Shown: one piece after another, positions 23,093 to 33,609 of the stretch
How the letters are laid out: each line of letters begins with the position of its first letter
Numbering within the stretch: position 1 is the first letter of the stretch
Source of the DNA: Prostheceraeus crozeri
Taxonomy: Eukaryota; Platyhelminthes; Polycladida; Euryleptidae
DNA length: 64,000 bases
Assembly (NCBI GenBank): GCA_907163375.1
Contig: CAJQUW010015620.1
Coordinates: 62,001-126,000, forward strand
Direction of reading: 5' to 3'
Translations under genes and position numbers: made by a program
The notes under the pieces: generated by a model
Seen by the model: only the letters and a program-made list of their open reading frames with translations
Told to the model about the DNA's origin: nothing
Database searches by the model: none

Positions 23093-23842
23093 AAATTAAG
23101 AGGGAGAAATGTACCCAGATGATGATTTCCTTGTCTCCAAATGATAGTTTAACCGGTTTGGAACTGGATGGTATTCCAAGTGTTATGAGATGAAGCTCCT
23201 AGGAGTAACTTTTGACAATCGTCTTACTTGGAAACCATATATTACTGATGTGTGTAAGAAAGCTTCTTCTAGGTTGTATGTACTCAGACACCTGAAGCCA
23301 TTTTTCTGCAGGCAGGACATTGTAGCCATTTATAATGCTTGTATTAGAGGATTGATGGAATACTGTGCCCCTCTTTTCGTACATTTAAATGTGTCTCTGT
23401 CGCAACTGCTCGAGCAAGTGCAGAAACGTAGTCATCGCATTATATGTGGATCAAGTAACTGCAACTGTTCATTTTTTATTCCATTGGACTACAGAAGGAT
23501 TATTATCGGATGGAGGTTGTTCCAACAGATTGTTTCAAATGTGGATCATCCGTTACATGAATTATTGTTGCTTCGACTCCCTCATTCTCAAAAATTTTCT
23601 CTGCCGAAGTATATGAATTCTCTAAGAAGGCAGTCGTTCATAGTGTTTATGTCAAAACTTGATAATGAGAATTTTTCAATTTGACTTAAAACCGTCACCA
23701 GTTTATTTATGCGTTTGCTTTTTGACTTTTGTTACTTATTCTTGTCTACTTGTCTACATGCATACTCAAATTGTTCTGTGATTGTACCTCACGATTATCA
23801 ATACTGGGGTTTGACGAAATACACGATTATTATTATTATTAA
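23093..23842 (+). pseudogene. CR1-like LINE 3' fragment
   Basis: The frame from 23190 to 23684 reads KLLGVTFDNRLTWKPYITDV, then KASSRLYVLRHLKPFF, then LLEQVQKRSHRIICG, the C-terminal part of a CR1/Rex-like LINE polymerase. An upstream bit (ISLSPNDSLTGLELDGIPSV, ~23115-23180) is in another frame. The 3' UTR ends in an ATT microsatellite at ~23825-23842, typical of this LINE group. The insertion is 5'-truncated and lies in RagA intron 3. Confidence 0.7.
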
Positions 23843-23849
23843 CAAAAAT

Positions 23850-24098
23850 AATAGATATACAGATAGTAAATACGATAGCGAAGTTATCAGGTGCGTAAAT
23901 AAATATAGTTGCAATGTTAAGTACGTAGTATATAAATTCAGCGAATTATATATTAGTAAGACGGTCAGCAAATTTATTGCGAGGCAACTCGAACACAAGG
24001 TAGCCATAAATAACCGCCCAACGACCAGTGCTTTACATGAACACTTGGTACAAAGGCAAATTTGGCGGCATCGGAAATTACCAGGTCGATTTCATTGA
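23850..24098 (+). pseudogene. Possible decayed GIY-YIG (PLE) fragment
   Basis: The frame includes VVYKFSELYISKTVSKFIAR, QLEHKVAINNRPTTSALHEH. The pattern Y(I/V).KT....AR..(G/E)H......PTT..L.EH resembles the GIY-YIG domain of the Naiad at 17613-19250 (YVGKTTQSLNARLNGHR, KPTTFLYEHF). It adjoins the LINE tail at 23842. The resemblance is weak. Confidence 0.3.
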
Positions 24099-26300
24099 TA
24101 GGCTTATGAATACTTGAGACAGCCTTCAGTGAATCAAAAGCAATAACAGCATAGGCCTACAATCAATGGGAAACATGAATTACCTTTCTACAGTCTGACT
24201 TCACATTTTGATCACCTTACATAGGACAAGCAACACACTTCTTAATAGCACTCAGGTCTCTTACCAAACACCTTCACATAGAGGTTGATGACGCTATACA
24301 TCGAGCTCAGAAGGTGCACAACGACGAAGGTACGGCGTGACTTTTACAATCAATTTTTTCAACAAATCGAGACCGAAAATTCTCTACTTTCCCGGGAGCT
24401 TTCAGTCAAAATGACTTTCATTTGAAAAAGTTAGGGTACGATTACTGGGTTGAATGCAGACTTAATTAACTGTTGAATATTGATATCTTATTAATGCATA
24501 ATATGCAAGCTATATATCCAGCTCTTTATATCAGCGGCAAACAGCAGCAGATAATCTATTGACAGGTCACGCAACCTTTGCATCAGCTGATTCATCGACT
24601 GTTATCTATATCTCCAATGAGGTCGCTTTAGACTTATAAACTCTACATGCAACTCATTTAAGAATTTAAGAGCTGATGCTGATATTCGTTGTAAACCTGG
24701 CCATTTAAGAAGTCAGAGTTCAAAACAGAAATTGAGTGCCCAAAAAACTTAGTTGAGACTAGTTTCAGACCTGAAAAAAGAAATAAGAAGAAAACAAATA
24801 AACATAATCGAAAATGCACAATACACTGTAAATACTGCACCAGGTATTCTAAAAGCAGGGTTACACCATTAACAGTAAAAGCACAGCCGGGGTATTTGAG
24901 ATCTCACTTGAAATTTCAAATGGCTTTAGTTTTTTCCATTTCAAATATGACATAAGCTTTTCATTTTTAGTGCACATCAAATCTTTGTAAAATAATGAAG
25001 TTTCAGAATAAATTTCGATGCGTCTTATTATTGATTTAAATAGGCGTATGAGGTCAAAAGTTTCAACTAAAGTTCCTCTTGTCTTTCATGGAGCACACTT
25101 TTCAGAGACAGAAGCAACAATGTGCCTCACTGAAAGAGCTGGCACTAGTCCATAAGCTAATCAAAACACAAAAGCTTAACAGGCCTACTGTAGTATATGT
25201 AGTCGAATAGCCAACAAACGATTTTGCTTCTTGTGTCCAATCTGACCTAAGTTACAAAAGATTTCATGAAATTAAGACAAAAATAATTTCAATAAATTAA
25301 ATTCTACGTTTCAATGATCTACTTAGACTGTTCCCCATTCGATTGATAATTTTATTAGATGCGGTATGACTAGCATGCGTCGTTTTTTATTCCCTGAAAG
25401 GGTTTCCGTCGCCAAGCAGTAGCCCTCAAACAGCAGGCTGCCAGTCGAAGAGATCGATTACGCAATGATTCATGATTGAGTAACTGATAATGTTTACATA
25501 AAACGACAGTGCTTTCCCTTCTTACGCCTTGTCTTGTTAACTTGCAATGAATTTAATCGAATACTAACACGAAAAATTCCTCTCAGTTTTGAATTTGACA
25601 AATGAAACAGAAACCACGGTATGAATTGTGATAATAAGATAGGAAAATAAAGCCTACATGGCCACCATAAGCCAATTTGCATAGAAACCCATGTGGTCAA
25701 ACGCATTGCATGTATTAGAATATTTAACAAATGTCTATGGCTAGTTTGCAATTTCTAAGACTAAACTCAATCTTTATAGATTGCAAATCTTTGGTAACTC
25801 AGAAAATGGATGCAGAAAAGTGTATGCGTTTGTAGGTTCGCACAAAGCGAATAAAGGCGACAAAAATATGGCACCTTGCCTAATGGGTTATTATGATGTA
25901 TCAAGGTCATGTCGATGTATGTATGCCAGTAGAACTAAAATTTGTGCTTATTTATGTAGATGTTTTATTTTTGAGTACCAATATAATTCTCTGATTATTA
26001 TTTTGTAATGTGCTTTTTCCAGACATGTACAACAATAAGACAACTACCTCTCTCAAAGTCACTCAACCTTAATCATGTTATATATTATAGTATCTGTTCA
26101 CATTCTCAACAGGAAAATATGAATGTTTGTTCATTTGCTTCAGTTTCCGGTGGGGAAGAATGATCAGGGCTAACCGTGGCAGAGTTAGCAGTCTAGGGTT
26201 CTGAGTCGCTAATTCTGAGGGTTCTGACTTAGCAGTTTTCGCTCAAATTTAAGGAAATCCGTTGATTAACAGAAAATAACAGTCACCACTATAATCTCAC
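24099..26300. other. RagA intron 3, no other gene
   Basis: No exon-like or transposon-end signal recognised. Short open frames (for example 25494-25751) lack motifs. Confidence 0.5.
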
Positions 26301-26598
26301 CTGAACACGTTGTCTTTCTCCTCTAATGTGATTAAATCCATCTTATGGATCAGACAAAATATTTTTGCATTCGGCGAATTCTGAAGGATGGCATCTAGAC
26401 AAGACTGATAATAGTGAATATCTTTTTCCTGCTCTCGCGATTCAACATCGAACACATAAATAAGCACCTCCACGTTGCGGAAGATATTGTGACGTTGATT
26501 GGCTAAATAATTCTCCATAAAAGCTTCTTGACCACCGCAGTCCCATAAGTTAAGGACCAAACCGCCAAGAAAACGAACATGAGTATGTTCAACGTCAA
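26301..26598 (-). CDS. RRAGA: RagA/B GTPase exon 3
   Basis: The acceptor GCATTTCAG precedes 26598 and the donor CAG|GTGAGA follows 26301. Entering in phase 1 and leaving in phase 2, it encodes residues 38-136: the switch I end [10 protein letters not shown], switch [15 protein letters not shown] (56-68), [30 protein letters not shown] and the base-recognition motif HKMD (122-125), which replaces the usual NKxD in Rag GTPases. Rag heterodimers recruit mTORC1 to the lysosome in response to amino acids (established for the family). The near-identity to vertebrate RagA indicates a working gene. Confidence 0.95.
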
Positions 26599-26654
26599 CT
26601 GAAATGCAAATGTGTCGCAATAGTTAATCCGGTGTTGAATATGCAGTAGATCTG

Positions 26655-27165
26655 ATTAAATCACGGTACGGCTGAAAAATTCGAAGAATCCAGGAAGATG
26701 AAGAAAACAAATTAAGACAACTACACTGGTGGAAAATCGTGTAATAAAGTAGGTTACTTAAACATAGAGATCCATACCCAGTACAGAGTAGGATACGTAA
26801 TACTTACAACGGCTAGTCGAACCAACTTTTAAGGGGACAGGAAATAAATCAAAACATTTGATAAATTCGTATTTTCAGTGTATCTATAAAATAAACATGA
26901 CAGCTCTGCGTGAAACATGACTAGAACCCAACCAAGCATTATAAATGAAGAAAATTAAGAAACAGAAGAAACCAAAATAAGATCGCTATGCACGGAGTCA
27001 TCAGGGAGGAAACATGTGGCTACATAAAGCAAGGTTCCCGCCTCTAACCTCCAACTTGTACCAATTGGCCGGGCCAGGCCAACCATATGAAATGAAAGAT
27101 AAGGAAGGTCTCTCCAAACTTGAGGAAGCATGGCTAAAACTTAATTGCAAATAAAATTTGAGACA
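26655..27165 (-). mobile_element. Truncated Naiad 3' end
   Basis: This region aligns with the 3' non-coding part of the Naiad at 15840-16375. Shared blocks are AAAAATTCGAAG.ATCCAGGAA, GGAGTCATCAGGGAGGAA, CATGTGGCT, AAGCAAGGTT, CTAACCTCCAACYT, GGGCCAGGCCAACCATAT and GGAAGGTCTCTCCAA. It has no coding part. It lies in RagA intron 2 on the same strand as the full element and is more diverged, hence from an earlier insertion. Confidence 0.8.
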
Positions 27166-28489
27166 TTGAGCTGTACGGATGAGAAATTAGATAATATCCT
27201 TTTCTACATAGGCTATAAAGAATAAACCATATTTTACGAGGAGGGGCTTCTGGGGCTCCCCAAAAACATTTTTTGATATTTTAGTTTCTATGTATTTCCG
27301 AAAAGCAACCCAATTTGCATCAGATTTGGCCCATCGGGTCATCAAAAATTGACCTTCAAAAAAGTACTTTTTGAAAATCGAGAATCTTCGCCAATTTCCT
27401 ACAAAATGCATCTTGATCAATTCGATCACTTATAGACTATTGACGAAGCTATTATACACATTTTCATTCATCCACGGATCAATCTATGTAATTACTATAT
27501 GAATAATAACAACACACTTTAAACACTAGGTATTCATAATAGCTTTGTAAACAGTGCTGTCAGTTTTCTGCAACAAACAGTGGATCCCATGTCGCAAAAT
27601 GGACAGATTATCATGCCTTCCAATATATTTGGTGCATTCATTCATGTGGATGCAGTTGCTGTAATTTCTCTCAATGACATAGATGTATAACTAAGACAGC
27701 AGCTAACAATGTAGTGTGCATGTATTATCATAGTTCTCTATTTTAGTTGTATTCAGCGTCGCCAAACTATCCCAATGCAATCAAGCATGCTCCCAACATT
27801 GACTTAAACGTTCTCATGCGATAACTGATAAACGTATTGTTTGTCAAAATCATCTAACATCAATTTCCAACTGCTACACAAAATCAATTTTTTGAAATTT
27901 TTTTATGAGGCAACAATATTCAAGACTTCAACCTCAAGACATTTTTTTATAATATGGCATGATATTATGACTTCTGAAGAATCGCTGTTAGTTTGTTTGT
28001 TTAATAAAGATTGGCTGAAGATATTGATTTTGACTAGAGGTGATCATCGGATCGGATTTGGAAGGTGAATCCGATCCTCCGGCTCGAAAAAATCTGAATT
28101 CGAACGAATGCGATCCGACATTCGTATAACCCGACTAATCCGAATTTATTCATGATGCACAAAGATTGCATCATACATGCTCCTACTGTATCCCATGATT
28201 AATCGCTAATGTTATCCGTGTTTATACCAGAAAGATTGCGGACCTCGGTTTATTTTCAATAGGCTTTGCTTTCAAACGATCACAATGTAATTGAATAAAC
28301 AGAACGCAGGACTGTCTGATACTTCAAAATTTTTATGAAATACACATACCTGAAGTCTTCAAAATTGTATTATGCTGTAGACAAATCGATGTACGTCATT
28401 GCAGTAACATACACATCAGTACATTCGAACGAGGCAATTTTTCAGTTCGCTCAATTTCTCTTTCACTTGAAGTTTTTTTCGCAGTGGTC
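27166..28489. other. RagA intron 2, no gene recognised
   Basis: A patch at ~28045-28155 repeats short ATCCGA/TCGGAT words (GATCATCGGATCGGATTTGG). It could be a transposon end, but no partner end was found. Confidence 0.4.
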
Positions 28490-28665
28490 AAGTACTTGAC
28501 CTAACGATCTTTCGGTCCAGAGGTCGAGCCCCGAGAGTGGCATTTAAAGTCGTCAGGAAGGGCATCCGGGCTAAAAGATCACACGTTCCAATTATAAGTC
28601 TGACCATGTCAGCACCGTCGAACCCCAAGATGGGGAGTAGTGAAGTTAAGCCAACATTTTCATTT
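28490..28665. repeat. SINE or LINE tail of RTE type
   Basis: The plus strand has a B-box-like GGTCGAGCCCC followed by GTCGTCAGGAAGGGCATCCG and later CGAACCCCAAGATGGG. The block CAGGAAGGGCATCCGG...CCCC..ATGGG is the conserved 3' end shared by RTE-type LINEs and SINEs that use them. Together with the tRNA-like head this suggests a SINE in RagA intron 2. There is no polyA or microsatellite tail to fix the boundary. Confidence 0.5.
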
Positions 28666-31427
28666 ACAGGGCAGTGCTTGTAATTGCTGGAAATCAATGA
28701 AATTTCTGTTCTTAGTTATGGCCAGAGTCATCAGCTGGCTTTAACCCAACAGAAAACTTGTGGGTGATATTAAAAAGAAGGTCGCTAGTGTCTAGGAGAA
28801 ATAAACGATCGATTACTAATGTTTGTTCAATGCCGAGCAAAGTCAAAGCTACGTGCGCCCACACTCGCAGAGAGATGATGTCATCGACATGTGATTCATA
28901 AAACGAACACTAGTTGATGAAAGATGGTAGTAAAGTAGATAAACATCACCACTTGAAAGTGTCACAATTGTCAGTAACTCAGTTCAGCGTGGAGAGAGTC
29001 ATCAATCCCCTAAACTCCATACACTCCTGATGTACGCAATGAATAATATTTTGATAATTGTGAATAATAATTGAATATTCGAGTCTGTTCTCAATTTTAA
29101 GTGAGGATGCAACTCATATATAAATATTCAATTTACTTTCTGTTTTCAAAAGGCATCATTTGCGGACTATTAGCAGTAGATACTTAGAAGAAATGTCAAC
29201 AGTGTTCATCTCTCGCAATTCTTTCATTAATAGTTAAATGTCAATCTATTGAATTAATGTTAAGTTGGTCGCGGAAGTCATTTGATCAATTATAGTTTTC
29301 TGGTCAAATCAAAAGATTAAAAAAGTTATCATCACTAAATTTATCAAAATTATGAATTTTTATTGCTGCACAGTACAAAAATTAATGATTTAAGTTGCTC
29401 AATTTTTGCAATAGAGAGAAGCATTGAATCATATTGATTTGCCATCGTAGCGACCTCCAGCTCCAATAGAAAAGGTCGTGTTAGTTAAGTATATACCAGT
29501 CTTGAAATATATAACCATGAGAAATTCGTATGACACGTAACTAAGAAGATAGTCTCATAGTTGTATTGACGAGTAAACTCGTCATTGGCAGGGGACGTGT
29601 TAATAGTAACATTTTCTCGAAACTTCTCAGATATGAATGCACAATCCTTACATTATAAATATACAATTGCACCTGTAAATGCATAACTTTACATAGGTCT
29701 ACATGTATAGAGTAAGAATATAGTAGGTTGAGTGTCGACTCACTATATACTAAAAGTATCTGTAAACAGTGATAATTTTTATGTGAAAAGATTCAGTTTT
29801 TGCGGATATTACGTTCCTGTGGTCCGAAGAAATTATTTGAGCAGTTTTTAGAAAGCAAAATTATTTGTGCTTATATACTACCGAGATGAAGCCACTTTCT
29901 AAGTAGTATAAAACAAGTTGGATAATAAAAGGAATGAATACTTGCTGACAAGCATCTTAATTCAGCGGAAATTAAGCTGATGGTCAAGGAATTGTCATGA
30001 ACTGCATTACAATGCAAGTCCCTGCAAGTCAATGAAAAGTTGAGATCTTAGAAAGCTTTTTGGTTGAGATGTCATGTTTCTAATTCAATTTTTAGGGAGA
30101 TGATTTTATTATTCACAATGCGTCATTTCTTGAATCTGAATGGCAATGTGGACCCATTTACATCTTTTAATGTCGATTATGATCTTTTTCTTTGATTATG
30201 ATGCTTTGCTTTTTCACTAGAAGTAGTTTTTGATATGATCATGCTTAAGAAAATAATCTGATTATAACAAGGCTTCGAGCTTTGAAGTAATGTTAACCCA
30301 TCGAATTGCTAATTTTACAGACCATATTACCTCTCCAAGGTTGCCATGACATGGAGGATTTGTAAATTGCTTTTCTTCTGTAATCAGTCAAATTCGTGGA
30401 TATTTCTCCAGAAGTGTAAAAATTTGCATACCTCACACGTGGTACTGGGTTTCACCTCTAGTTCATTTAATAAAATCGAAACCGCATACACATTGGGAAT
30501 TAATAAATACTGAGTTGCTACTCTACCTAATATACTAACTCTATGTCTGCATGTATCCTCACGCATTCCTTATGTATCATATTACATATTTCATTCATAC
30601 ATTAACATTAGTTATGAGGGAAACTGATGTTTATTTCAGGAATTTATTCCCCTTTCACAATGCATGACGAACTATAATGTGCGCATTTCTTAATGCATGA
30701 AGGTGGTGTATATCCCATCTTTCTTTAGCATCGAATCTCTTCGGAGATATGAAGTTAGAAATGATTCTTACAGCTCTGTTATGATTGCTACATACGTACA
30801 TGCTAAAGAAACCAATTGCGACAAACTATCGATATCGACAATATCGATTATGACAATATCGACAATCTTTCACTTGAAATTAGAGCCAACAACGTGGAAA
30901 TTATTTGTGTATTAAAGAATGGGACTCGTTCCTTGTAACATTTTCTCCCGTGTAACCAGAGAGCATTGCATGTCATGGAAATGTTTTCTGATTTTCACAC
31001 CTATCGGGAGAACACTGTATAAAGATATTCTAAAGATTTAATAGTCTTAAGCTGTATTATTTTAAAAAGAAATAGCTATAATCTAACGCAATAATTGACT
31101 TCTAAAGAAAATACTTCCCCTTTGTCATCCTTTTGCGATGCGATTTTGGCGAACACTAAGAGAAACACAATGAATATTTTGGTTCCGCAACCTAGAAAAT
31201 TCCACTAACAGAACCATATCATGCATTCTACATTTTCCCACTAACTGAAAATAAATGTTGATTAGAAAATACAGACTATTCTTTAAATACAGGCCAAGTG
31301 GCAACCATGTACGGATGTGAAGTGACCCTTTATTAGAGTAACTTGATTAATCTCATCACTTGACTTTTGCAGTTGCGATTTACACTGACTATGATTTAAA
31401 AATCTTATAATCATTTGTCCGACTTAC
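28666..31427. other. RagA intron 2, no gene recognised
   Basis: AT-rich intronic DNA with only short open frames. No repeats or transposon ends identified by eye. Confidence 0.5.
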
Positions 31428-31527
31428 TTGTTGCTCCCAGTCTCCGTGTATCACGTGCTATGTAATTGGCAAATATGATACTCCGCATACTGGTCTTGCC
31501 AGACCCTGATTTGCCCATCAATAATAC
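31428..31527 (-). CDS. RRAGA: RagA/B GTPase exon 2 (P-loop)
   Basis: A 100-bp exon with acceptor CCTACAG before 31527 and donor A|GTAAGT after 31428. It encodes [20 protein letters not shown] then [13 protein letters not shown], in phase 0 in and phase 1 out. GKSGSGKTS (residues 9-17) is the nucleotide-binding P-loop. The sequence is essentially identical to the vertebrate RagA N-terminus. Confidence 0.95.
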
Positions 31528-31589
31528 CTGTAGGAAATACGACAGTCAGAAACAATGCACAGGAAGCAAGTCATTCGTCCTTTACTTAC

Positions 31590-31601
31590 CTTCTTTCTCA
31601 T
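31590..31601 (-). CDS. RRAGA: RagA/B GTPase exon 1 (start)
   Basis: A 12-bp coding micro-exon: ATG AGA AAG AAG, then the donor GTAAGT (31589-31584). It gives MRKK, fitting the family start ...[15 protein letters not shown]. The start is fixed by this donor and by the in-frame join to exon 2. AACCTTCAG directly before the ATG could be an acceptor, in which case the 5' UTR has a further intron. No TATA box is evident. Confidence 0.85.
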
Positions 31602-32891
31602 GCTGAAGGTTTATTCACAGAAGATAAATGAAAATTGAATTTTCTAAAAAGAACATCATGATATCAGAGGCAAGAGATAACATACAAATTCGCAAATTTA
31701 CACAATTGTGGAAGTCACTGTGCAACGAAACATTAAATATTTCTAAAATACTGAAATACTTACTCTTGCGACAGGATATAGGTACATGTATAATAGTGAA
31801 ATGAGATCCAAAGCTGCAACATATGTCATTTTTAATTATGTTTTATTCTACCCAAGAGCTCGACTGTCACAGCCAGCTTCAGGGGAGCAAAGGCTTATAA
31901 AATCTTAGTTATATTTTCTGCTAGGATGATCATTTTCGGTATCCTTTAGGTTTGTTGATTTTCTCTTCCCTCTGACAACCATTTTTCCCATTCTTTACGA
32001 AGCCGAGCTTAGAATGATAAAAATATTGCTACATTGAGTGGTTGCAAGTGTGAAGTGGTTCCTGGTGGGATAATGACGTTTTTCGTACGCAGATTCTTCA
32101 GAGCTTGCTACTGCTTGTGAGACGTGAAACTGTTAAGCAGCAGCAAACTTGACTTCATTAAACCAAAGGGTATTCGTGCACGAAAACTTTTTCGATCCAC
32201 AACAATATCATCTTCTCATCCATACTTCCACCATGAGAGACCGTTCTTATAACGTATAGGAAGGACATAATACTTCATCCGCCGTTGCGAGCAGACGTGT
32301 GTCGCTGCTAGTTCTGGTCAACTGTTCATTAACACAATATTGCAGTTTTCTCCATCTCATCGTGTGCTTCAATATCAAACTTAGTATCATTCAACGCGAC
32401 TTCTGCTGAGGAATTCGTTAGTGTTATTTTTACTGACCTCAGACATGTTATTTGCGCAAAAATTCAACTTTTTTCATCTTGTGAGTCACCACTGCTCTGT
32501 CTCACCTGTAAAATTCCTTCCATCATTTGGAAATGACGTCATCGCAAAGGATTACCTGTTCACGTGCCGACCTGCTTCAACTTCGACAGAGTTACAGTCT
32601 TCCGCGTGCGCAGAGACGCTTTCTCTGGTATCACGACTTACTTCGATCTGCTAAGCGATATTTTACAAGCGATATTTTCACCGAGCGATGGACAAGCCGC
32701 ACCCTAGCTGTGAGCTGCGAGCTTTGACTGTTCATATGACAAGCGCCATCGCTAGGACACAGCTAGCACAACGCTCGCTCAAAGCGCGGTGACAGCTTGT
32801 GTGGCCACATCATAAGCACCCATCGCTAGCCGAGAGCTCGCTTGGCGCTAGCTAGAATCGATCAAACGTACATGATTCATTTTCACAAAGA
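31602..32891. other. RagA 5' flank and Harbinger subterminal region
   Basis: The first part must hold the RagA/B promoter and 5' UTR (minus). From ~32640 the plus strand is rich in AGCTAGC, GAGCTCG and GCGATGG words, like the DNA right of the Harbinger exon (33400-33580), so the left flank of that element probably starts here. Confidence 0.4.
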
Positions 32892-33199
32892 ATGTCTATA
32901 GAAGAATACGTTGTGTTGAGTGCCCTTCTCGAAGCATCTCCTTTCATCGCAAGAAATGTCGGACTCGTCGACCGAGAATACTGGATTCATCCTATCAGTA
33001 TTGAAAGATCAAAATACGGTGAATTTCATCATTTGGTGCCACAGTTAAAGGAGGACGATGAAAGATTTTCCTCGTATTTTCGAATGCAAAAGACAACATA
33101 TCACACTTTATTTGATATCGTCAAAAGTGATTTAACTAAACAGAAAACAGGATTCAGGAAGCCCATATCTGCGGAGGAACGCTTTGCGCTGACTTTGAG
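32892..33199 (+). CDS. Harbinger (HARBI1/ALP1-like) transposase first exon
   Basis: It reads MSIEEYVVLSALLEASPF, then REYWIHPI, GEFHHLVPQL, YFRMQKTTYHTLFDIV and FRKPISAEERFALTLR, the N-terminal region of PIF/Harbinger nucleases (YWIHP...R...GE.H.L...L....FR.YFRM....F..LL, then I...ERLA.TLR). A donor TTGAG|GTAAGT follows at 33199/33200, at a place where Harbinger genes often have an intron. The catalytic DDE part is not found downstream, so the element is a remnant or a deletion derivative. The frame is clean over 102 codons. Confidence 0.7.
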
Positions 33200-33399
33200 G
33201 TAAGTTAATTATAGACATTCTAGAGCAAGACGGTGCATTGAGTGTGCATTCAAAGACTTTATCTGTATCTGACATGACTTCGATCCTTACTTTGTGCACG
33301 CAAGAAACTTTCAGATTGAAACGGAAACGAACGCCTCGGTATCTGTCCATGTTTCTCGTTCACCCATTTTACGTCATGTCTTAAAATAAACATTTGGCA

Positions 33400-33578
33400 T
33401 TGCTCAAGCTTTGAGCGGTGATAAATATCGGGAAGTAAACCATCGCTCATAGCTAGCTGTGGGCTAGCGGAGAGAGCGTGTAGTGCGGACATTGCTACTG
33501 CGACATGCAGGATATTTATCGTCGCTCGGCCGCGGCGCAGCTACCGCGCAGCTCAAAGCTCGTAATGTGGACGTACCC
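33400..33578. mobile_element. Harbinger right end (candidate)
   Basis: The sequence ends ...GTGGACGTACCC followed by TAA (33579-33581), the 3-bp target type and GGGTACGTCCAC end of many Harbinger elements. Just inside, GAGCTTTGAGC and GATAAATATC motifs occur as inverted pairs (33413-33430 and ~33510-33561). The matching left end was not located. Confidence 0.5.
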
Positions 33579-33609
33579 TAACTGTCCCAACACCGCGCGA
33601 TCTTCCCTT

